Shown here: positions 52,916-64,000 of the stretch, piece by piece
How the letters are laid out: each line of letters opens with the position of its first letter
How positions within the stretch are numbered: position 1 is the stretch's first letter
Assembly: GCA_905331475.1 (NCBI GenBank)
Contig: CAJNYU010001957.1
Coordinates: 62,001-126,000, forward strand
Length of the DNA: 64,000 bases
Origin: Rotaria socialis
Lineage: Eukaryota; Rotifera; Eurotatoria; Philodinida; Philodinidae
Direction: 5' to 3'
Notes under the pieces: model-generated
Told to the model about the DNA's origin: nothing
Databases searched by the model: none
The model's input: only the letters and a program-made list of their open reading frames with translations
Translations under genes and position numbers: made by a program

Positions 52916-55900
52916 ATGAAGAAAATGTCTCGGCAGGATCTTTCTTCTAATAATGATAATAATAATGAACGCCGCTATTGTATATGCCAAAAACGTGAAG
53001 ATGAATTAAACGAGCAAGATGACAACGATGATTTTATGATTGAATGTGATGGTTGTAATGGTTGGTTCCATGGAAAATGTGTATCGTTAGCTGATCGTAT
53101 TGCCGGTAAAAGCTAATTTCAAGAATTTCAATTTGTTTGAAATATTCTTTATCCTAGATGACATTGAAAAATATTTTTGTGTGGAATGTTCAAAAAATTA
53201 TGGACCTTCAATATGTAATTCAAACGATAGAATAGCTTTTTTTTTTATTCTATAAAATTTTCTTCTAGTTAAACCAAAACAAAATCAACATCGACGAGAT
53301 TATAGTGATGGAAATGCCGAACAGAAAGTAAGCTCAATAAGAAAATCATAAAAACATAAAAATTGAACATTGCTTTAGCCAGTACAAAGTGGCACCAAAG
53401 ATTTTATCAAGCAATTAAAACGAAAAACATTTTTAGAGTAATTTATTCTTTTTTTGTCTATTTATTTACGTGGTCATTTTTTTTCTGATATAAAGTTGTG
53501 AGCCAGTGATTGTAAGAGCAAAAGGCGATCAATTAACAAGTGAATATTTACTTGCAAATGGTTTTACGAAGCCAATATTAATATCAAGTCGTGATGGTCT
53601 CGAATTAACACTACCGGATCGAACGATAACGTTACAAGAAATTAATAAACTTATCGGTATAAACTAGACGAAATACTTTCTTGTTTTTATTTTGAATTAT
53701 TTTTTATAGGCCCGGAACAGCACGTGGATATCATCGATTGTGAAAAACAAGTTATTTATAAAATGAGTTTTAATGACTATGCTGAATATTTTGAAAGTTA
53801 TGATCGAAATAAAATTTACAATGTTTTAAGTCTTGAAGTCTCGAATACCAAGTATGTTTTATAAGTATCAAGGGTGCTTTTTTCATAGGAAAGTAGAGTT
53901 TCTTGACATGAACTATTGAGATTAATGATATAGAGAATTCAATATGATTTTGAGTTTTTAAACGGGTTTATTCTATGTGAAATCAATCGTAAAAATTCAT
54001 TCTGACTGTTTGGCAGTAGATTATATTTTTTTCTAATGGAAAATAATAAAACTGTGCGCTCTGAGTAGTAGTATTTATTCACGTGTGTTTTTCTTTCAGA
54101 GAAGGAAAAAGAATTATTTGAGTAGCATTTAAAAGACTTCACGAGGACTTAATCCTGTTTGATGTGAAGATAAATGTTAGATTCGTTAGGAATACATTCT
54201 GCTACTACTTGCTTTGCTTATCTCAATCTTCTATCAATGTAAATTATCTGTTTATATGTTTACAGAGATAAAGTAGTGTAAAGTTGGTACAGATATATAT
54301 ATATATATATATATATGAAGGCTTACTATGTAAACTCTATAGTCAGTTTCGGCGAAAAGACAGATTTTTGGCTATTGCTCAAATTGTACCGATTCGATGC
54401 ATTGATTGGCTTTCGCAAATTCCTGTCTGTGAGTGAAAAGACTTTGTGTGACCTGAAGAAGTAGGTAATTTATTCTACAAGCTATTTTGTCGTTTTTTTT
54501 ATGAGATGTCGATAGATATATTTAATATTTAGAAAAAAATCTTTTTCATTGATTTCTTATTTTTGCTTTTGTGTTTGCTTATTAAGATTGGGCGAATCGG
54601 TTATTATACCAAAAATAGTTCGAGATTTATCTTGGGCTACTATCGGTGTTTGGCCCGATAAGAAAAAGTCCGAGAAATGCGATGGTAACGTTGAAGCAAA
54701 GGGATTGAAAAACAAAAATGCATGGCCATTAGAATCACCTTTAGCGAAATTCAAACGTCGAACAATTTCATCGAGTGGTGATACGGATCAAAGTGACGAT
54801 GACGAAGATTTGAAATCGAATCACTTCGAAAATTTCGACCGTCCAGAAGTAGCCAAATATTGTTTAATCAGTCCACAATCATCTTATACAGATTTTCATA
54901 TTGATTTTGGTGGTTCAAGTGTGTGGTATTCAATTGTGAGGGTAAGATTCATTTTAATTGTAAAAATGACAAAAAATTCTATTTTGATTTTATTCAAGGG
55001 TGAAAAGATCTTCTATTTAATTGAACCGACTGATGAAAATTTACAAAAATATGCTGATTGGTCAAATTCACCGAATGAATCCGAAACATTTTTAGGCGAT
55101 TGTGTTTCACATTGCTATAAAATGCATATCCGTGAAGGAAATACCATTCTTTTACCACCCGGGTTTGTTTCTTGTTGTTCTCTCGTTTGAAGGAAATATT
55201 CGGTATTTTTTTAGATGGATCCATGCGGTTTATACAGTTACAGATTCACTTGTATTTGGTGGAAATTTTCTTCAATCAATGGGTGTTGACATGCAATTGC
55301 GGTAGGTAGATATAAAATGACAACGAGAGTCATAGTTTTGAGTCGAATCTATATGCATTATTTAGAATTTTTGTGAGCAAGAAATACTTTGTTAATAGTT
55401 CAAATCGTTAGCCTATCATTTTCGAAATATTGTATCATGCGTTTTAAACACGGGAAATTGAATTTCGGTCAAAATCTTCGTAGAAAGGCAACCTTCTATA
55501 AGATCAATGTTGTTGTCTTAAGTTTTAAATGGAATGATCTTACTGACGACTATCTGAATTTCTGTTTCAATTATAGGATCTACGAATTGGAACGTCTTGC
55601 CAAAGTTCCACACAAATTTAAATATCCGTTATTTGAAACATATCATTGGTATGCTGCTAAACATTTCTATGACAAGCTAAGAGGTAAAACTATTGAAAAA
55701 TACAACATATTCCTAATCGAATTTTCTTTCGTAATAGAATACAATCATTTAAACTCGTCTGCAATCAGCCCTATACTGCAGCAAGCATCTGAATCGATTA
55801 TTTACAATATGAATCGATGGTTAACAGTTGATAGAAGAGTAATAATTTAACTAAAACTTGTAAGCATTAACTTGAAATTCCTATTTTAGTATCAAATACG

Positions 55901-57443
55901 AAATCGATATATCATACCGAAAGGTATCAACTGTGAAAAACTTCTACGTGATCTTTCACGTGAACTTGAGCTAGCTAAAGTACGATGGTTTTTCTTCCTC
56001 GAATATCACAATCATGAAAAAGCTTTCTCTCTCATTAGACCCGATGTGGCTCATCGAATCAGGAAACATTACCGTCAAAAACCACAATAACAAGTTCAAA
56101 TAAAATTGTATCTCCAATTGACAATAGAAGAGAATTTATTCAGTTTGGTGACAATAAGGTTGTTTATTTTGCTTTTAAATTTCTCTATTGAACTAATTCG
56201 TTATGATTTTTTATTTAAAGATTAACGTCAAATGTCGTCGTCTATCGCCTGTCTCAGAAGCTAAAGAATCAATAGTCGGACATGAAGTTAAAATAGCCAT
56301 GAAATCAAAAATAGATGAAGATCGAAAGGGAAATTTATTGGGAAAAATACAAAAGAAAAAGTTTGGACGACCTTTATCATCAGTTAAACAGAAGAATAAG
56401 TAAGAGAAAAAAAAACATTTTTAATAGTTGAAAATTTTGTTCATAGTAGTTCAGAATCTGTAAATCCGTCCAGAATTTCGTATAAACTTGGTAAGGATTT
56501 GAAATGCAATTTTATTGAATTTTATTTTCCCGTTATCTAGATCTCAAAGCTAAACGGCAACATTTTACTCAACATTCTCATGTTCAGTAAGTGAACTATC
56601 TTTTCCATAGAATACTCAATAAGTATCGATAGCTTAGAATCATAGAAAAATTTTATATCGACCAGACTTCTCAAAGAGAAAGATTCATTATCTAGAGTTG
56701 TTCACGAAACAAAAACATTACAAAGACCGAATATTTCGAGATAATTTCCGCTTAATAAAGAAATCCTAAACGATTGAAATACTTCAAAATCTATTCACAT
56801 TGTTTCTGTATAGATCATTGAAGAATAGAAAAGAAACAAAAAATGATATGAATAATTCTTTAAAATCCGGTAAAATGCCTGTGGATGACATTGAAAGTCA
56901 TGATACAACTGCACGATTATATAATATAACTCCTGATGGTCTTGCATCGTTCGTCACAAAATCTGTTATCGATAAAAGCATTAACATAAAGCAAGAACAT
57001 CAATCTGTGAAACAAAAACTTTCATTATTAAGTAAGTGTTTCATTGTTCAACTTGTGTTATTTACTATGCTCATTTATTTTTTTCTTAGAAAAATCCAAA
57101 TTTAAATCGTCTGATATAGATAAAGTAAAAGAAGAAGTCAATGAATTTTTCAAATTAAATATTTTTATTTTATAGAAATTTACAAAAAAACTAAAAATTG
57201 AATTAAAAAAACCTAGTACTGGTAAGACACTGTTTTATCAGTCGTTCGACTTATTCTTCTCATCTTTTAGGTACAAATGCATCCGAAATCCTCCCATCAA
57301 TCACATCACAAGCTGCATTGCCAACGAAAAAACCCGTGCTACCATCGACACCAATACCGAAAAAAGTCAACTCCGCAGATCGCCTAGGAAAAATTCTTAA
57401 AATTGCCGATAGCATTAAATCCAGAGGAGGAATTCTAACATAA
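52916..57443 (+). CDS. PHF8: PHD-JmjC histone lysine demethylase, KDM7/PHF8 type
   Basis: Twenty exons reconstructed, 2421 nt, 806 aa. Exon ends run 53105, 53214, 53327, 53437, 53656, 53851, 54941, 55162, 55301, 55683, 55838, 55979, 56158, 56399, 56490, 56586, 57031, 57136, 57221, 57443. The N-terminal PHD finger ('YCICQ', '[16 protein letters not shown]', 'FCVEC') normally reads H3K4me3. The JmjC core has iron ligands H-x-D in '[16 protein letters not shown]', the second His in 'GWIHAVYT', and '[11 protein letters not shown]' for 2-oxoglutarate. The basic disordered tail ends 'RLGKILKI', like the PHF8/PHF2 C-terminus. The enzyme would remove H3K9/H3K27/H4K20 methyl marks in the nucleus. Odd: a ~70-residue charged insertion between '[11 protein letters not shown]' and 'RPEVAKYCL' inside the catalytic core, and an acidic insertion in the PHD loop. 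Splicing out 55980-56062 is needed to reach the tail; otherwise the protein would stop at 56090. Confidence 0.88.
53852..54586 (+). other. unusually long intron of the PHF8-type gene
   Basis: 735 nt, against about 45-270 nt for the other introns of this gene. It contains a (TA)12 microsatellite at 54293-54316 and no open frame of note. No inverted ends or target duplication were found, so the cause of the expansion is unclear. Confidence 0.6.
54293..54316. repeat. (TA)n microsatellite
   Basis: About twelve AT units inside the long PHF8-type intron. Confidence 0.9.
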
Positions 57444-60400
57444 TTTCTGTTCTTCTCTATTTTCTATAAATATCTCAGGCTTAAACAAAATAAGAAAATT
57501 ATGCTATTTTTTTCAATGTCTATTTTGCTCAAGATTTCTTTGTGATAACTGTTGTCTTCTTATCGGCGTTGTTTGTTCTGTGTGCTTTATATTAAATTAT
57601 TACCGCTATACAAAATGTCTTTAGATTAGATTAATCCTTTTTTGTGTGTGTATATAGGTAATATCTTTTTTTTCTTCAATTTATGACTGTAGTTTGGTTT
57701 TTTGTACTGTGGGTTGTAAAGATATATTTAGTATAAATATTTCCTATATTGTAATGAATTTTGTGTAATACATAATAATAATAGAGCAGGATTAAAAGTC
57801 AGAACAGGTTATGAAAATAATCGGTTGATATCCAAAATCGGTGATCGTCAGCATTACGAAAGTCTCTTGGGAACATAGAATAATTTAAAAAAACGGACTG
57901 ATCACATTTGTAACCAAATATTTGGTAATAGTTAAAAAGCAATGCAACGTGTCAGCCACAGCAAGCATATCTTTACTACGATAACTATTAGTTAAAAGAA
58001 ATATCTGTTGTAGTCTGCGTTTCAAAGCAAAAACGTTTCTATGATAATCTCGTATGCAGATATAGATGAGGGTGTGTGTGGACCTGTAGCATCCTAGGTT
58101 TTGTCTACAGCATTGCAGGTGCTGGAGCAAATATACATTTATGTGCGTGTCGTTTCTTGAGAAATTAAAAAAGCACGCTCTAAATCATAAAGCATTGGAT
58201 CGATAAAAAGAAGTGATAAGGAAATTATGGATATACAGACTATAGTATCTAGCAATTAAAATAAGTTTTACCGAAAGTAACACGTATGTTGAAGACTGTT
58301 TATGTTGCCTGTTCAGTATGCATTAAGTTTATCACAAGCACTTCAATGAAAGATGATATGCATACAACAGGCAAATACAAACTTTAGTCTACGGTACTTT
58401 TTATATATGATTTATGAACTATTTTCTTTTTCGTTATTCATCACCTGAAAAACTTCTGCAAGCGAACAGACGTGCTTTTATTTCTTGTCTGAAATATTCT
58501 TGAATATCTGGCATGTTGAAATGCTTTCGATATTATCAAATATAAGTTTCGAAGGTGTTCATGTTCATTCTATATTAGTGCGTATTCTTGGTAACCAATG
58601 AATCTGTTTTTTGTGCTTATTACACTTGCCATTTATCTAAAAACTGATAGTCTGTCTTGTATTGTTTACACCACAGCATTTCTTGTACGGTTGGAGTTTT
58701 TCCATAGAGATAATTTTACTAAGGTTCTCCACAGACTCTCCGTAAGTGAGGGCTCCACATAAACATATTGTCCGGTAGGAATCGCAGTCATTTATGATTA
58801 TCAATAGTTAACTCTTCGATTTGGTCCGTCGCTTGAAGATAAGTCCATTTTAACAGCGGACACAGTTGTGTTCATCACTGTTGTAGCTTCTTCAAAGGCT
58901 CAACAATTTGGCATCTCGAAGTTTTCTGTTCGGTAAATTATTGTGACAGACAATTTGTACTTGACCATGTTGATTGGCTAATCAAAACCAATTATTCAAG
59001 CTTGCTAAACGCTTCTATGCCATTATTAGAAGGAAACAGCAGTCAATCAGGTGAGTACATGACGTTTCGAATTGGCCTTTGAAAATTATTCAAGCGGATT
59101 CTTTCAGCCATGACACATACCAGAGAAACAGTAAATCCCTTAATGTCCTAGAACCTTCCTGAAATCAGTTTTGACAGTCTCCGCCGTGAGAAGTTTCGGT
59201 TGATTTGCAGGTGAATCCAGATAATATGTTCAGATTAAAACATTGCGACAGTTCGTAATCGATCCTCGTCTCGGTTACAACTGTGTCTAGTAACATCGAA
59301 ATAAGTCTGGTTTTAAATTGAATATTGCAAAAAGTCGTTCTAAGGTGTTTTCAAACTACGGGGATTTATCGTAGATAATGTTGTTTTTCATTCATACAAA
59401 TTCTGATTGAAATCAAATGAGTTTTTATATTATCAAAATGCGCGTTGCCTACTGTTCTAGTGGGTCGATCCATGAGGATGGCGAAACACACGTCGTTTGG
59501 GACATTACAGATAAAAACTACTGCAAACAATAAATTATCAAAACCAAATATAAGCCAACAGAACCCATTGGTTTTTGAAATAGACAATTCATAGTACTTC
59601 CTTTTCGGAACATATTTTGTGTCTAAGAGAATGCTTCAATGAAGATTTGACTGTTGATATTTGTCCAACTGGAATGTACGAAGGAACTTCAGCCAACAAA
59701 CATGAATTTAGTCAATATTGCTATGACAAATCTATTAGTTTAAAAATAAAAAACTTCATCTATACAACAGTTTACCTCTAGTTTATGTCGCTCAAGTTTC
59801 GTTGCAATTACAGTGAGTGCAATAGCAACGAAATCTTGTTGCAGGTAGAAAGCGTTGTAGATCGACATTACGATTTATTACCATTGCTTCAAGTATTGGA
59901 TTATGGTAATCATTCGTTGAAGACACATGACAACATCACTCATGCCAACCACTTTTTTCTAAAAGCGACTGCATTCAAGTACAGTATGAATACACAACCG
60001 CAGCATTTGTTTTAGGGATCTACGTGGTCAATTGCTCTCCAAATATTTTTCATAATTTTTGAATTAGAACTTAAATGCTACGACTAGATCGTCTTTTCTT
60101 TTTTTGCGTATGCTTCGTTGGATTTTATTTTCGGCCTTTTTAATAAAGAGATGTTTCATCGTTTGATGTATTATGTAGTTCAACTGTTCATAATAAGGAA
60201 AAGATTTAAATCTCGAGAGAAATGAGACTTTCTTTAGATTCACTGAATATATGTGTCTTATAGAGAAGGGCGAGAATCACCGCGGCACGATATTTATATT
60301 GGATGATATCACTCAAAAGAATTAGTTCAGCATGATGTGATTAAAATATGGTCAATCGTACACGATCACATAGCAGTCGAATACGAAGAAAAACTATGGT

Positions 60401-60917
60401 TGTCTACATTGTCCATTTGCAGCTATTCCACATGATGTCTTGTGATGATCGTCAGCAGTGGCCGTGGAAAACGATCATTATGAGTTGATATAGGAATCAT
60501 CGTGTTCGATCCAACTGCGTCAAAAACAGCCGTCAGATCAATAGAGTAGAAATCTTATTATCTGATAAAAAAAAGGATTTAATCTCATATTGACATATTT
60601 TCGAACAAATCAGGGTCTCCAGTTCACTTGCTTTAAAATGAGATGTTCGTAAGTTTAAGTTGGCCAATGCGTATTAAAATTTTATCGTTCACATCTCAAC
60701 TTAATTGATAATAAGCAACATACCGACGTCCGAGATATAACTGAATTTCCGTTGACTACTAGATTGATTTGTTCATCCAATCTTATTATCAAGTTTACAA
60801 AAAATCGTTAATTTTAACGAAAAAGCTTTATAAGAAACAAAACCAAACATTATCCTAAACTTCATGGGTCGCACAGGACTACTTTTACTACGGAAAAACA
60901 AAAATTTACATAAAAGT
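57444..60917. other. 3.4-kb gene-poor region
   Basis: Convergent gap between the PHF8-type gene and CMC2. Several short open stretches (for example 59366-59587 minus and 59785-60015 plus) show no family motif. Base composition is slightly less AT-rich from about 58650 to 59550, which may mark an old insertion, but no terminal repeats were seen. Confidence 0.45.
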
Positions 60918-61314
60918 CTACGACGTCGACGAAGAAGACGCTGCTTGCTCTTTTTGTTTATCTTGTAGTCTTTTAAGAATTTCAAGTTTCTTTTGAACAA
61001 TTGGATCACGTGCTATCGCTAATTCACGCTTTTTTTGTTCAGTATCAACTTTGTTCATTTTTCGATGAGCTTCAAGCTGTAAAATCAAAAAATTAATTGA
61101 ATCCAATAAAACCCAAGATTATCATGAAAAAGGAAAGTCTTTCATAATGAAATGTAAAGCTTACATCTTCTTGTTTACATCGATATAATTTTGCCAATAT
61201 ACCATCACAAGCTCCTATAGCGCGAGTTTTCTTTTCGATACATTCATAAAACTGATCTAATATCTCATTACATTTCGGATCAAGAAATCGATGAGTGCCG
61301 GTTAGAAAAGACAT
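60918..61314 (-). CDS. CMC2: twin-CX9C mitochondrial protein, CMC2-like
   Basis: Two exons (61314-61165, 61076-60918), 309 nt, 102 aa. Two perfect C-x9-C motifs are visible, 'CNEILDQFYEC' and 'CDGILAKLYRC', the fold imported and oxidised by the Mia40 pathway of the mitochondrial intermembrane space. The N-terminus ('HRFLDPKCNEILDQF') and overall size match COX assembly mitochondrial protein 2, which acts in cytochrome c oxidase biogenesis. The C-terminus is a charged helix ending in a Ser run. The start codon follows 'tttttttag' directly, so a (trans-)spliced 5' end is likely. The gene lies 131 nt downstream of CCDC47 on the same strand. Confidence 0.82.
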
Positions 61315-61323
61315 CTAAAAAAA
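61309..61323 (-). promoter_or_regulatory. splice acceptor abutting the CMC2 start codon
   Basis: On the minus strand a T-tract and AG ('tttttttag') end immediately before the CMC2 ATG at 61314. No upstream exon with a donor is obvious in the 131-nt gap to the CCDC47 stop, so this is a candidate spliced-leader addition site. Confidence 0.45.
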
Positions 61324-61445
61324 TGCTGTGAAGATGTTATTAAAGTTCGATGATTGTTACACGTCTTAAATATAGCAAAAAAGAATGAAATGGAAATTTA
61401 AAAAAAAACAAATAACGGACGCTCATCAACACTAATAAAGTTCGT

Positions 61446-63678
61446 TCACATAGATTTTATTTTCATTTGCTTCATTTTCGGCTGTCGCCGTTTCATCTCA
61501 CGTTTATGTTCTTTTTCGTCCCATTTACGTTGTAATTCGGGATCGTCCGATTTCATGACCTTTTCTTTTTCAGCTCGACGTTGTTCTTCACGTCGTTGCT
61601 GAGCTTGTTCTTGCCGTTGTTGATTAACACTCTTAAGAAAAGTTTCTTCAATACGGTGACGATTTTTATTCGCTTTCGCTCTCGATTCTTTTGATGTTAA
61701 ACGAAATAAACTAACACGATCCATCAAGTATAATACAAAACGTAAATAATCATTGCATACATCTTCACTTGTTACTTGAAGTGAATGACCGTTTTGTGGA
61801 ACTAAATTAAAGGCTACAATCAAGACACGACGAACAGCACGTTCACTAATATTAAGAGCATCTTGTTGTTGTGCTGCAGTACCAGTGTTTGCCGGAGCTG
61901 GTGTTGATGGGGATTGCGGGTCAGTTGTTTGGGTTTTTGTGCCTGTATATTGATCACTCACATGAATATATTCAATGGCATCAGGAAATCTATCAAAGAC
62001 ATACAAATATATTCATATCGATACAGTTCATGCATGATCTTCGATTATTCTTCGCAGGTAGTATCTGACAAAAAGTACATACTTGCTTCGTAATATTATT
62101 ATCTATAGAAACGACTAACTGCAGTCTAGAAATTAGTAAAAGTTTTGCGGCCCACTAATCCGAGAGTATAAATTCACTAAACTAAATCTTAAAACATAGC
62201 TATATTCTCAAAATCGTTCCACTATGGTAAAAGTTTCTTTTAAGAAAAAAAACGCATACTTCTCCATAAAATCAGTAATTCTCGTATCGATAATTGCACT
62301 TGATGCTTCACTGAGTTCAGTTAACATTTGATAACTACCGCTAAGACGTTTTTTATCGGCAGCTTTTCTTTCCAAACAAAATTGGCTCAGATCGATCATA
62401 TCGCGATGAAGTCTTGCTATACAACGTTTTCGTGCTAGACAAAATACGAACGTATCCATATCCTCTTTACTATAATCAACTGTATAAACAATTGTATCAT
62501 TTATTGATTTAACTATTGCAGCCAATGAATTGAATAGGCATTGTCGTTTAACAAAACGTAATTCTAGAAGCATGCTATCGACCAATGGTCGACCACTACA
62601 CCATAGAATATATAAATTTTCTGATTCTTTTAGCATCAGATCTGTTTGTTCTTCTGCTTGACCAGTTTTTGTTTGACCATTGTCACCGACAAGAGAGAAG
62701 TTTTTCTCGAGTAGATCACGTTGTGAACGAAAAATAGTTGTAGCAAGTTGAGAATTTTTCGTGCGACCAATAAGAAAATTAATTAAATAGCCAAGAAGTG
62801 CGATAATCATGATTCCTTCACAATAATAAGCTTCCCAATGATTGCCAGTTAAATTCGCTGGAACTTCAGCTATTTTAAGATCAGATAGTGGTTGATTTGG
62901 TGATCCAAATGAATCCGACTAAAATATTAGTTAGAAAAATAAGAAGAAATTCTTAATCAATTCTTTCATCGAATCTAGTTACTCTAGATGAATACAAGCT
63001 TAGTGTCATTTTTTTGGAATGCGATAGAAATAATAAATGTTTTGATTGTTGTACTAGGAAAGACGTATATGGATAATGACTCATTGAGGTAAATATTAGT
63101 TACGCAGCTTGAAGGAGAAACACTAACCAGTTAAGATTAAAATGATCCTTTAACTTTTAAAGCAGCAATTCATATAATAAAAATAAATAAAGTAAATCAA
63201 AATCTGAAGCAAGTAGTAATCGAATCTATTCAAGTTTTAGAAATTTAGCTCTTGTTCTATGAAATAAAAATGATGTTGAAATCATTCGGAAACTCTTTTT
63301 ACATAAAAAAAAATAGAATATTACCGATTCAAATTCTTCTTCATCAAACATTAAATCATCGTCATCATCATCTATAGAGACTTCTTCATCTTTGATTTGG
63401 TTTGGTTTCAGTTGAGGTTCTTCTTCCTTTCTTAATGATTCTTGCTTATTTGATTGTGTCTTTGGCGTTGACGGAGTAGCACCGGTAGACGATGGAGTTT
63501 CTAAAATAATCATAATGAGAAAAATAAATCAAAATTTACATAAAACTAAACACATACCATCGACAAATTCATCGTGATCAAAATCATCAAATTCAGAAAA
63601 ATCTTCATCTTTTGCAGTTTTAGCGATTGAACAAACAAAACACATAAAAATAAACGCTAGAATTGTTGATGAACGCAT
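61446..63678 (-). CDS. CCDC47: CCDC47 (calumin), ER membrane translocon factor
   Basis: Four exons (63678-63558, 63500-63325, 62918-62260, 61989-61446), 1500 nt, 499 aa, close to the 483-aa human protein. A signal peptide ('MRSSTILAFIFMCFVCSIA') is followed by an acidic luminal segment with a run of Asp, one membrane span (~142-155, 'IMIIALLGYLINFLIG'), the cytosolic globular domain, a 'DQYTGTKTQ' / 'VLIVAFNLVP' region and the Lys/Arg-rich ribosome-facing tail ending 'KMKQMKIKSM'. CCDC47 forms the PAT complex with Asterix and helps insert multi-pass membrane proteins at the ER translocon. A Gln/Pro/Thr-rich insertion after 'DQYTG' is longer than in vertebrates. The 270-nt third intron is the largest. 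Nothing looks broken. Confidence 0.92.
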
Positions 63679-64000
63679 TTTGCACCTTTGAAAAATACGT
63701 CGAAGTAAAAATAAAAGGAACGCATCATCATAACTATGTCACTAGGTTTCTATTGGCTAATTTTAAATACCCAGTCAAGTTCCTGGGGAAAATCATGTTT
63801 GTCTAGCAGGTAGAAATTATAAATTTCAATCTATTTTCATCGAAAAATACATAATCGAAAAAAATTAAAATGCTCGATAGATGGGAGTATTGATTGAAAA
63901 TTCGATAACCAATGGCAAAGCTCAACGTTTTATTCACGCCCATGGACACTGGTCCCGTTGAGTGAGCGTAACAAAATTTATTTTTCAATAGTATTTACAA
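63679..64000. other. 5' flank of CCDC47
   Basis: About 320 nt to the window edge; presumably holds the CCDC47 promoter. No further gene recognised. Confidence 0.4.

Noticed and set aside
56088..56090. TAA as the end of the PHF8-type protein
   Set aside because: An 83-nt intron (55980-56062) restores the frame and leads to a tail ending 'RLGKILKI', as in the PHF8/PHF2 family.

Overview
The window is eukaryotic, AT-rich and gene-dense. It has many short introns (mostly 50-75 nt, GT-AG), split animal genes (RAB4, CCDC47, CMC2, a PHF8-type demethylase, p97/VCP, TRAF and TRIM proteins) and several families known to be expanded in bdelloid rotifers: ADP-ribosyltransferase-TPR, membrane pentapeptide-repeat, NHL and NLRC3-like LRR proteins. 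A near-identical inverted gene pair separated by about 10 kb also fits the allele-containing palindromes reported in bdelloid genomes. I infer a bdelloid rotifer. That rests on gene content and structure, not on a database match.

Layout. 1-2.5 kb: 5'-truncated ADP-ribosyltransferase-TPR gene. 4.5-20.5 kb: inverted repeat of a divergent p97/VCP gene, with a frameshifted left copy and an intact right copy. Its 10.2-kb spacer carries a dead DUF3494 ice-binding-protein gene, an intact carotenoid oxygenase, an intact RAB4 and a probable TIR element that ends exactly where the right arm begins. 22.1-25.6 kb: a RAB4 relic, then a DUF4139-like gene with a complete but non-cleavable ubiquitin domain inside it. 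25.8-26.8 kb: an unassigned decayed gene.

27.8-49.2 kb is an accessory block of membrane/extracellular and signalling-type proteins. It holds a membrane pentapeptide-repeat protein that reads by splicing into a six-bladed NHL propeller, a TRIM-like RING/B-box/coiled-coil protein with LRRs encoded one per 84-nt exon, a GPCR fragment, a second membrane pentapeptide protein, a membrane-anchored array of nine PPC-like domains (one exon each, all phase 1) with a hAT-type MITE in one intron, and a TRAF protein with predicted membrane segments at its N-terminus.

50.5-64 kb is more ordinary: a small basic protein, a 20-exon PHF8/KDM7 histone demethylase, and a tight CCDC47-CMC2 pair on the minus strand. 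In that pair a splice-acceptor sequence abuts the CMC2 start codon, which suggests trans-splicing of a bicistronic transcript.

Splice junctions were inferred by hand from GT/GC-AG sites, frame continuity and family similarity. Where exon lengths are given they sum to a multiple of three, which is a useful internal check but is not transcript evidence.
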